DNA of 39,070 nt. Source: an uncultured Lachnospiraceae bacterium (GTDB lineage Bacteria > Bacillota > Clostridia > Lachnospirales > Lachnospiraceae). The notes beneath the pieces are model-generated. The model saw only the letters and a list, made by a program, of their open reading frames with translations. It did no database searches and had not been told where the DNA came from. The DNA is taken from assembly GCA_902773435.1 (NCBI GenBank), contig CACYEN010000062.1, forward strand, positions 1 through 39,070. The letters are read 5' to 3'. The position numbers and the translations under genes are program-made. Each line of letters starts with the position of its first letter. The stretch's first letter is position 1. Of this stretch, positions 31,967-39,070 are shown piece by piece.

Positions 31967-34680
31967 GTGAGATGGAACGCGGAACCGGCAGAACCGGGAA
32001 ACCGGTGACGGGGAAAAACCGGAGGAAATCCGACCCCGGGAAGGATGTACCCGGATTTGTCCTCAGGAACTGTTTTGAGGAGGTCCTTCTGGTCGGTGCG
32101 GAGGACGGCTCTGCCCGGGTGCTCTCAGGAAGCGGGGACTCCCTCCTCTTCCGGCCGGGAGTGCCCTATGCCGAAGCCCTGCGGGACCTTGTCTCCGCGG
32201 CGGAGGAGGAGGGAGAGGATACCGCCGGGCTTGCGAGGCTGTATCCCGACAGTCTGCGCGAGGAGATCGGGAAACGCGGCCGGCTGTCCGTCATCGTCCA
32301 CGCGGGAGACCGTGGAGGCGAGGGAGGATGCCGGCGGAAGCGGATCGACGTCCTGCCGTATGAGGGAGACCGGGGACAGCTGGTCCTGCTCGTGACGGAC
32401 GCGGAGGAATCCGAGGCCGAGAAGGACGAGCTGAGGGAGGCCGCCGGGAGGGCGCAGGAGGCAAACCGGGCGAAGAGCGCGTTCCTCGCGAATATGAGCC
32501 ACGAGATCCGCACGCCGATGAATTCTGTCGTCGGCATCAGCGAGATCCTCCTTCGGAAGGAGCTCCCGGAGGACCTGCGCGAGGGCATCACGACGATCAG
32601 GGACTCGGGCAGCTCGCTGCTCGGAATTATCAATGACATCCTGGATTTCTCGCGGATCGAGACGGGGAAGCTCGAGGTGAGGGAGACGGAATACATGCTT
32701 CCGTCCCTGCTCATGGACGTGAGCAGCGTCATATCGGTCCGGCTGTCGAACCTGCCGGTGAGATTTATGATGGATATCTCCCCGGACGTCCCGAACTTCC
32801 TCGTCGGCGACGACCTCAGGCTGAAGCAGATCCTGATCAACCTGATCACAAATGCCGAAAAATATACTCGCGAGGGCTTTATTGAACTCGCGGCGTCGGG
32901 CCGTTTTACCGATGACGACCGGTATGAGCTGAAATTTGAGGTCAGGGACAGCGGGATCGGAATCAGGGAGGAGGACGTCGAGAAGCTGTTCGCGTCATTT
33001 TTCAGGGTGGATACGCGGCAGAACAGGGAGCTGTCCGGCTCGGGGCTCGGCCTCTCGATCAGCCGGAATCTCGCCCGCCTGATGGGCGGGGACCTGACTG
33101 TCAAAAGCGAGTACGGCCGGGGCAGCGTCTTCACGATCAGCGTGATGCAGAAGGTCCGCAGGTACGTGAAATTCGGGGAGGTGAAGGACCCCGGGCGGTA
33201 CCGCGTCCTCATCTGCGAAGATGATGAGATGATTATCCGGAACCTGAGCCGGACCCTGGAGGGCCTCGGAGTCCCCTTCGCTGTCTGCCGGGACGGGCGG
33301 GACATGGGCGCGTTCGAGGCGATGACGCACATCCTGATCCGAAGAAATGTGTTCTTCAGGCTGCGCGATAAGGTGGAGGCGCAGTTCCGGAGGTCGCACA
33401 CGGTCCTCATTCTTGAGAACGGAGAGCGCGCCGACAGCAGCCTCCTCCGCTTCAGGCAGCTGCAGCTTCCCCTCGTCTGCATCCAGGTCGTCAGCATGCT
33501 GAACGGCGAGGAGATCGTCACCGGGATCAGGAAGGACGCATTCGACGGGAGCAGGATCATTCCCCTTGAATTCGCGAGAGTCCTGATTGTCGACGACAAC
33601 ATGACGAACCTGCAGGTGGCGCGCGGGCTCATGGAGCCCTACCGGATGAAGACCGACACCGCGTCCGACGGGTTCGCCGCCGTTGAGATGGCGGGGAGCG
33701 CCAGGTACGACGCGATCTTTATGGATCACATGATGCCCGGGATGGACGGTGTCGAGGCGGCGCGCCGCATCCGGGAGCTGCCCGGCGGGTATTACCGGGA
33801 TGTGCCGATCATCGCGCTGACGGCAAACGCCGTGAGAGAGGCGAAGGAGATGCTGCTCAAGTCCGGGCTCGATGACTTCGTGGCGAAACCCATAGAGATG
33901 ACGGAGCTCGACCGGGTCTTAAGGAAATACGTCCTTCCGAGAGCGCCGCGGGATTACCTCGGGAAGATAGCGGAGAGAACCGCCGGGGGAGAGGAAGCCC
34001 GGGAGGCGGAAGCCGGAATGCCGGAGACGGTTCCGGGACGCGCGGACGAAGAACCGGCATTTCGGGCGGACGTGGAGGAGAAGAACCTTCAGGCGGAGCT
34101 TCGCGCCGCCATCCCCGGCATCAACATGAGGGGAAGTCTCGACCGCTACGGCGGCTCGATCCGGGTCTATCACAACATCCTGAAGATTTACAGCGAGGAC
34201 CTCGTCCGCCGGTTCCCGGAACTCGACGAGCTGTTCTCGAAACACGATATCGGCGCCTTCACGATCTCGGTTCACGCCATCAAGGGGGCTTCCCTCGGGG
34301 TCGGCGCGGATGAGCTCGCCTCCATGGCGGAGAAGCTCGAGGAGGCGGGAAAGAGGAACGACGAGGGGACAATCAGGGCGAACTATCCCCGCTTCCGGCA
34401 GAGCCTGCTCAAGATGATCGAGAACGTGGGGCGGTATGTGCGGCTCTACGTCGAAGGAGAGGATATTTCCGGCCGTTCCCCGGAAATGTATCCCCCAGAG
34501 ACAGTCGCCGCCCTGAAGGACGCCTGCGGGAACATGGACTACCTGGAGGCGGAGCGGCTGCTCGGGCAGCTCGCGGCCGGGAATTACGAAGGGGAGGCCG
34601 GGGAAAAGATCAAGAGGATGCTCCGGCTGGCGGAGACATTTGACTACGACGGACTTGAAGAGATGGTCAGGGCACTGTGA
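31963..34680 (+). CDS. Hybrid histidine kinase with receiver and HPt domains
   Basis: A 905-residue protein without clear membrane segments, so probably soluble. Residues 30-150 are a poorly recognisable sensor region. HisKA has MSHEIRTPMN (His180); HATPase has NLITNAEKYT, DSGIGI and GSGLGLSIS. A first receiver-like domain (about 415-530, VLICEDDEMIIRNL) lacks the phosphate-accepting Asp. A true receiver follows (VLIVDDNMTNLQVA, FMDHMMPGMDG, Asp588). The HPt domain has SVHAIKGASLGVGA (His771). The layout matches BarA-type phosphorelays. The start overlaps the preceding stop (ATGA), and the likely output is the REC-HD-GYP protein that starts 31 bases after its stop. Confidence 0.93.
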   Translation: MSEMERGTGRTGKPVTGKNRRKSDPGKDVPGFVLRNCFEEVLLVGAEDGSARVLSGSGDSLLFRPGVPYAEALRDLVSAAEEEGEDTAGLARLYPDSLREEIGKRGRLSVIVHAGDRGGEGGCRRKRIDVLPYEGDRGQLVLLVTDAEESEAEKDELREAAGRAQEANRAKSAFLANMSHEIRTPMNSVVGISEILLRKELPEDLREGITTIRDSGSSLLGIINDILDFSRIETGKLEVRETEYMLPSLLMDVSSVISVRLSNLPVRFMMDISPDVPNFLVGDDLRLKQILINLITNAEKYTREGFIELAASGRFTDDDRYELKFEVRDSGIGIREEDVEKLFASFFRVDTRQNRELSGSGLGLSISRNLARLMGGDLTVKSEYGRGSVFTISVMQKVRRYVKFGEVKDPGRYRVLICEDDEMIIRNLSRTLEGLGVPFAVCRDGRDMGAFEAMTHILIRRNVFFRLRDKVEAQFRRSHTVLILENGERADSSLLRFRQLQLPLVCIQVVSMLNGEEIVTGIRKDAFDGSRIIPLEFARVLIVDDNMTNLQVARGLMEPYRMKTDTASDGFAAVEMAGSARYDAIFMDHMMPGMDGVEAARRIRELPGGYYRDVPIIALTANAVREAKEMLLKSGLDDFVAKPIEMTELDRVLRKYVLPRAPRDYLGKIAERTAGGEEAREAEAGMPETVPGRADEEPAFRADVEEKNLQAELRAAIPGINMRGSLDRYGGSIRVYHNILKIYSEDLVRRFPELDELFSKHDIGAFTISVHAIKGASLGVGADELASMAEKLEEAGKRNDEGTIRANYPRFRQSLLKMIENVGRYVRLYVEGEDISGRSPEMYPPETVAALKDACGNMDYLEAERLLGQLAAGNYEGEAGEKIKRMLRLAETFDYDGLEEMVRAL

Positions 34681-34710
34681 CCGGGACATGAGGAGAGACG
34701 GGTAGACTCC

Positions 34711-35802
34711 ATGAGGGACAAGTACATTCTGGCTGTGGACGACAGCCGCACAAATCTCCAGATCATCAGGGGGATCCTGGAGGGAACCTACACCCTGATG
34801 CTGGCAATCAGCGGGGAGACCGCGCTGAAATACATCGACAGGAGAAGGCCCGACCTCATCCTTCTCGACCTGATGATGCCCGGGATGAGCGGAAGGGAGA
34901 CCTACGCGGAGATCCGGAAGAAGCCGGGCTGCGGGGAGATCCCCGTCATCTTTCTCACAGCGAGCAGGGACGAGGACCTCGAAGTGGAGTGCCTCAATAT
35001 GGGGGCAACGGATTTCATCGCGAAGCCGATCGTCGCCGAAATCCTCGAGCGGAGGATCGAGAGGGCCCTGATGCCCGCCGACATCCGGAAGGAGATGAGC
35101 GGCGAGCTGAAGGAGAAATCCGCTGAGATCGAGCGCCTGTCGCTGCAGGCGGTCGGGGCGATCGCCCAGGCGCTCGAGGCGAGGGATCCCATGACGAGGG
35201 GCCACTCCCTGAGGGTGGCGGAGTGCAGCCGCGCGATCGCGGAGGAGATGGACTTCAGCCCGGAGACGGTCGAACAGATCTATCAGACCGCGATGCTCCA
35301 CGACGTCGGAAAGATCGGCATCCCCGATTCCATTCTCAAGAAAGAGGGACGGCTCACGCCGGAGGAGTACAAGAGCATCAAGGAGCACACGACGATCGGG
35401 GCGAATATCCTGGGCGCGATCTCCTCGATCGGCTATCTCGAGGACGGGGCGAGATATCACCACGAGAGATATGACGGGAACGGCTATCCACGCGGGCTGA
35501 GGGGCAGGGAGATCCCCGTCGTGGGCCGGATCATCGCGGTCGCCGATGTCTTCGACGCGCTGGTGAGCAGGCGCTACTACAAGACCCGTATGGACAGGGA
35601 GGCGGCGAGGAAGGAGATTCTCTCCGGGGCGGGGACGCAGTTTGACCCGGAAATTGTCTCTGTTTTTATCCGACTGCTTGATATCGGGAAGATTCCGGAT
35701 TACAGTGGAGATGGGGATCCCGATCCGGCGGACGCGGACAGCGGAGGAAGGCCGGGCGATCAGGGATCGGACAGAGGGAGACATGAACGGCGGCAGAAAT
35801 GA
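34711..35802 (+). CDS. Response regulator with HD-GYP domain (c-di-GMP phosphodiesterase)
   Basis: A 363-residue cytosolic protein. The receiver is residues 1-125, with DD at 10-11, the phospho-acceptor Asp53 in LLDLMMPGMSG, and Lys in AKPI. The HD-GYP domain is 150-335: ARDPMTRGHSLRV, MLHDVGKIGIPD (His197, Asp198), KEHTTIGANIL, HHERYDGNGYPRGL (GYP present) and VADVFDAL. Such enzymes open c-di-GMP to pGpG or GMP at a metal site. All key residues are there, so activity is likely, under control of phosphorylation by the adjoining hybrid kinase. The hydrophilic tail after 340 is encoded by bases that overlap the next gene by 20. Confidence 0.95.
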   Translation: MRDKYILAVDDSRTNLQIIRGILEGTYTLMLAISGETALKYIDRRRPDLILLDLMMPGMSGRETYAEIRKKPGCGEIPVIFLTASRDEDLEVECLNMGATDFIAKPIVAEILERRIERALMPADIRKEMSGELKEKSAEIERLSLQAVGAIAQALEARDPMTRGHSLRVAECSRAIAEEMDFSPETVEQIYQTAMLHDVGKIGIPDSILKKEGRLTPEEYKSIKEHTTIGANILGAISSIGYLEDGARYHHERYDGNGYPRGLRGREIPVVGRIIAVADVFDALVSRRYYKTRMDREAARKEILSGAGTQFDPEIVSVFIRLLDIGKIPDYSGDGDPDPADADSGGRPGDQGSDRGRHERRQK

Positions 35803-38620
35803 TCTGACAAAAAGAACGGCTGCACTGCTCGTCTTCGGTCTGCTGCTCTTATTCGTCCCCGGACAGGCTTTTGGCGCGGAACGGGCGGCAGGCAGGCTGG
35901 ACCGGGGCGTGCAGAGACAGTTTACGGCTGAGCAGGGGCTCCTGTCGACGTCGTCGACGGCGATCGCCCAGACGTCAGACGGGTTCATCTGGATCGGCGG
36001 GTACGGCGGTCTCGTCCGCTATGACGGAAAAGAGTTCCTCCCTTACGGGGCCGGCCAGTACTCGAATATCACGGATCTTCTTCCGGGCGAGTACGGGACG
36101 CTCTACATCGCCTCGGTGGATCAGGGGCTCGTGATGCTCCGGGCGGACAGGTTGACTGTGCTCACGAGGGGCGACGGCGTGAATGCTCCGGCGCTCCAGT
36201 GCCTCGCCATGTCCCCGTCGGGCGATATCTGGTACGGCACCGACAGCGGAATCGGCGTCTACACGGTGATCAGCGGGGAGAGGAGGATCTCCTGCCCGGA
36301 TCTTGACGGGAAGAAGGTGATCGAAGTCTGCTGCGTGTCCGACACCGAGATTTTCGCGGTGACGCAGGACGGCTCCCTCGTGAGGTATGACCTGAAGACG
36401 GGGAACTCCGGGAAGATCGTCCCGGGAGGGGCGGAGAAATCCGTGCGCTCCGTCGCGCGGGATGAGAGCGGGGAGTGGTATGTCGGGACTTCCGGAAGAA
36501 CGGTATACCGGTGCGACAGCGAATTCAATATCCTCGAGGAGACCGATACAGGCGGGCTCACCAATATCAATTACATCGGGACCGACGGGGACGGCTCGGT
36601 CTGGATCTGCGCGGACAACGGGATCGGGATCCTCGGAGACGGCGCGGTGAAGGCGCAGAATCTCGCGATATCCAACTCGGTCGAATCGATGATGACCGAC
36701 GCTGAGGGCAATTACTGGTTTGTGTCCTCCAGACAGGGAGTGCTGGAGGTGACGGACAGCCGCTTCGTCAACCTGAACCGGATTGCCCGCCTGGACACAA
36801 TGGTGGTCAATGCCGTGACCATCGAGGAAAACCGGCTCTACATCGGCCACGACGGCGGCCTCGTCATACTGGACCCGAATACGCTGGATATCATCAGGGA
36901 CAGGTCGTTTGACCTGCTGACCGGGAAGAGGATCCGGTGCATCTTCGCCGATTCGGAGGGGAATCTCTGGTTCTGCCTGAAGGACGCGGGACTTCTGTGC
37001 CGCCGGAAGAACAAGACGTGGAAAGTGTACTCTTCATCGGGTTTTGAGGCGATCGGGTCGGATAATTTCCGCTGCGTCACGGAGACGGAGAACGGAATCG
37101 TCGCGGGAAGCGACTCCGGCGCGTATTATATCAGGGAAAATGCCGTGGAGCCCGTCATCCGGGAGATGGAGGGCTCTTCCGGCGAAGAAGGGACCGGAAG
37201 GGTGCTGTCCATCTACAGCCGCGACGGGGATCTCTACCTCGGGACCGACGGATCGGGTCTCTATCTCGTCAGGGACGGCCGGGTGGAGAGACATTACACA
37301 AAGAAGAACGGGCTTCGGTCGAACGTCGTCATGAAGATCTGCGAGGACGGGTCGACCGGCGACCTCTGGCTGGTGACGGGGAACGAGATCTCCTGCCTCG
37401 GGAGCGGAGGCACCCTGAGCCACCTCGACGGCTTTCCGTCGTCGAACAACCTCGACATGATTTTCACGGGGGACGGAAGCGTCTGGATCCCCTCGGGGAC
37501 CGGCATCTTCCTGACTGATGAGAATGCCCTCCATGAGAACAGGTTCGACAATATCCGCCAGTACCGGAAGAAAGACGGCCTTCCCTATGAGGTGACCGCG
37601 AATTCGTACCAGTATCAGGACGGCGACATCGTCTATCTCTGCGGGGCAGGGGGAGTGATGACGCTGGATTCGAATTCCGGCCGCTACGGGAACCGGACGT
37701 ATCCGATCACGTTCGACGTGGTTATGGACGGGGAACCGGTGAGGCTTGCGGACGGGGGAAGCGTCACGGCGCGGAGAGGCCTGAAGAGGATCTCGATCTA
37801 TCCGCACGTTCTCACGTTTGGCCTGGAGAATCCGGTGACGGGCTACCTGCTCGAGGGATTTGACGACGCGGAGACAGTGAGACGGAATTCCGCCCTCGGA
37901 GAGATCACCTACACCAACCTGGACGGCGGCGACTATGTGTTCCGGTTCCGGACGGGGAACCAGGAGGTCTCATTCCGGATCAGCAAGACGCTCTCCATGA
38001 CCGAGACTATCTGGTTCCGGCTGGCGGTTGCCGCGGGCGTGCTGCTCATCGTCCTTCTCATCGCGGCCATCGTGTCGCGGATATCTTCCGACAGGGAAAA
38101 GCGGAAGATGCAGCTTCAGATCGACGAGGAGAGGAAGGCGTACCTGGAGGAGATCGCCTACACGGATTACCTGACCGGGCTCTATTCCAGGAACTACCTC
38201 GGGGTGTGGAGCGAGCAGGAACTCAAGGACAGCGATTTTCCGGTCTCGTTCATCATGGTGGACTGCAACGGCCTCAAGGAGGTCAACGACCGCTTCGGGC
38301 ACCGGGAGGGAGATCTGCTGCTGAAAAAGCTCTCGGATATCCTGAAAGAGGTGTTCGTCGACCCGAAATTTACGGTATTCCGGGCCGGAGGGGATGAGTT
38401 CCTGGTCCTGGGCCGGAGGACGGGAGAAGATGCCGCGGCGAAGAAGCTCGGCGAGCTCAGGGAGGCCGCCGGGAGATACGAGGCCGGTGGCAGGCCGATC
38501 ACCTTCTGCGCCGGCATCTGCACGATGAATGCAGAAGAGTATGACTTCGACGCGGGACTCGGAAGGTCCGACGCCGAGATGCTGAAAGAGAAGGCGAACT
38601 ATCACGGAAGAAGGGAATAG
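35783..38620 (+). CDS. Extracellular beta-propeller sensor with GGDEF diguanylate cyclase
   Basis: A 945-residue membrane protein; ATG 35783 after GAGGGAG. The signal peptide ends near AFGAE. Residues 40-660 are two-component-regulator propeller repeats (TSDGFIWIGGYGGLVRYDG, SPSGDIWYGTDSGIGVY, GDGSVWICADNGIGIL). A Y_Y_Y-type domain follows (about 680-750), then one transmembrane helix (LAVAAGVLLIVLLIAAIV), a coiled coil, and the GGDEF domain (YTDYLTGLYSRNYL, MVDCNGLKEVNDRFGH, FRAGGDEF at 869-873). The active motif is intact, so it should make c-di-GMP. An RxxD inhibitory site five residues before the motif is not seen. The propeller probably senses a saccharide or other surface signal, as in hybrid sensors of Bacteroidota. 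Confidence 0.93.
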   Translation: MNGGRNDLTKRTAALLVFGLLLLFVPGQAFGAERAAGRLDRGVQRQFTAEQGLLSTSSTAIAQTSDGFIWIGGYGGLVRYDGKEFLPYGAGQYSNITDLLPGEYGTLYIASVDQGLVMLRADRLTVLTRGDGVNAPALQCLAMSPSGDIWYGTDSGIGVYTVISGERRISCPDLDGKKVIEVCCVSDTEIFAVTQDGSLVRYDLKTGNSGKIVPGGAEKSVRSVARDESGEWYVGTSGRTVYRCDSEFNILEETDTGGLTNINYIGTDGDGSVWICADNGIGILGDGAVKAQNLAISNSVESMMTDAEGNYWFVSSRQGVLEVTDSRFVNLNRIARLDTMVVNAVTIEENRLYIGHDGGLVILDPNTLDIIRDRSFDLLTGKRIRCIFADSEGNLWFCLKDAGLLCRRKNKTWKVYSSSGFEAIGSDNFRCVTETENGIVAGSDSGAYYIRENAVEPVIREMEGSSGEEGTGRVLSIYSRDGDLYLGTDGSGLYLVRDGRVERHYTKKNGLRSNVVMKICEDGSTGDLWLVTGNEISCLGSGGTLSHLDGFPSSNNLDMIFTGDGSVWIPSGTGIFLTDENALHENRFDNIRQYRKKDGLPYEVTANSYQYQDGDIVYLCGAGGVMTLDSNSGRYGNRTYPITFDVVMDGEPVRLADGGSVTARRGLKRISIYPHVLTFGLENPVTGYLLEGFDDAETVRRNSALGEITYTNLDGGDYVFRFRTGNQEVSFRISKTLSMTETIWFRLAVAAGVLLIVLLIAAIVSRISSDREKRKMQLQIDEERKAYLEEIAYTDYLTGLYSRNYLGVWSEQELKDSDFPVSFIMVDCNGLKEVNDRFGHREGDLLLKKLSDILKEVFVDPKFTVFRAGGDEFLVLGRRTGEDAAAKKLGELREAAGRYEAGGRPITFCAGICTMNAEEYDFDAGLGRSDAEMLKEKANYHGRRE

Positions 38621-38625
38621 CCCGA

Positions 38626-38644
38626 GGGGGAGGGAAAATCCCCC
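38626..38644 (+). terminator. Weak hairpin after the cyclase gene
   Basis: GGGGGA (38626-38631) and TCCCCC (38639-38644) flank a 7-base loop; no U tract follows. Low-confidence end of the signalling operon. Confidence 0.35.
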
Positions 38645-38719
38645 GCGGAAAAACGGATTCGTAAGAGGAATACTGAAACAGTTTCGGACAGAAGGCTGGT
38701 TTTTTGGAAGGAGGAGACG

Positions 38720-39070
38720 ATGAAGAGAAGGGTTTTCACGCGCGGCATACTGCCGGTCATCTGGTCGCTGGTTCTCCTGACCTGCCTGTCCGCGCGCGTC
38801 TTCGCGTCGGCGGACGGGACGGCGTCCGGGACCGCCGCGGCGCAGGAGGCGGAACCGGGCAGCGCCGCCGGATCGGGCAGCGCTTCCCGGCAGACGGGGA
38901 CTGAGACGAAGATAAAGGCGGAGATACATACGGAGGTTGAGACGGGGGCGGCTCCCGCGGAGAAGCAGGAGATGCCTGCAGCCGGATTCTGGGAAAACCT
39001 TCTGCGCGCCCTGTCGGGGCTCCTGGGCGGAGAGCGGCAGGAGGCGCCGGCCGCCGCGCCGGATCCGGGG
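38720..39070 (+). CDS. Exported protein of unknown function, partial
   Basis: An open frame from ATG 38720, with AAGGAGGAG (38708-38716) just upstream, runs to the window end: 117 residues seen. It starts with a signal peptide MKRRVFTRGILPVIWSLVLL to RVFASADG, then an Ala/Gly/Glu-rich, low-complexity stretch (AQEAEPGSAAGSGSASR) and a short hydrophobic patch FWENLLRALSGLLGG. The start of this type is common in Lachnospiraceae wall proteins with repeats. The function is unknown, and most of the protein lies outside the window. It follows the cyclase by 99 bases and could be part of the same surface programme. Confidence 0.7.
   Translation, partial: MKRRVFTRGILPVIWSLVLLTCLSARVFASADGTASGTAAAQEAEPGSAAGSGSASRQTGTETKIKAEIHTEVETGAAPAEKQEMPAAGFWENLLRALSGLLGGERQEAPAAAPDPG

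Overview
The window reads as GC-rich chromosomal DNA of an anaerobic Bacillota bacterium, most likely a Lachnospiraceae relative. Pointers are purine-rich Shine-Dalgarno sites, sigma-A type promoters, LPXTG pili with a class C sortase, a c-di-GMP-I riboswitch, a TTG-started MATE gene, and a probable mfd end followed by a PrsA-like lipoprotein. Almost every gene is on the + strand, and I see no transposase, phage gene or CRISPR array.

Layout. 1-4.2 kb: end of a probable mfd, a PrsA-like foldase, a galactokinase-family GHMP kinase with altered sugar-site residues, a cluster of DnaA-box-like 9-mers, trmB and tRNA-Lys(CTT). 4.25-7.4 kb: lower-GC accessory stretch just after the tRNA. A zinc-ribbon protein and a metallo-beta-lactamase-fold protein are bracketed by two copies of the same terminator hairpin, followed by a TetR-CPBP operon with paired operators. 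7.5-13.5 kb: MATE exporter, a ParB-like/HAD fusion, a second HAD protein, a GH43 glycosidase and a membrane XRE regulator. 13.6-21.3 kb: FAD oxidoreductase, hypB, hypA and a 969-residue iron-sulfur/GltD-type flavoprotein in one tight operon, with no hydrogenase subunit in view, then a SNF2 helicase.

21.5-39 kb is the most coherent part, a surface and c-di-GMP region. A c-di-GMP-I riboswitch precedes a secreted Ig-like/CHAP-like protein. Next is a pilus locus: a giant acidic adhesin with 20-residue repeats and an MPVTG sorting signal, an LPETG backbone pilin, a class C sortase, and a PPKTG ancillary pilin. Then comes a four-gene signalling operon from one strong promoter: a SARP/BTAD regulator ending in a degenerate GGDEF domain, a hybrid histidine kinase with HPt, a REC-HD-GYP phosphodiesterase, and an extracellular beta-propeller/GGDEF cyclase. 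The window ends inside another exported protein.

The surface genes and the c-di-GMP making, breaking and sensing parts are plausibly one adhesion-control system: the cyclase and HD-GYP protein would set c-di-GMP, the riboswitch would read it, and the SARP protein could link it to transcription. That link is inference; the individual domains and the riboswitch are seen directly in the sequence.
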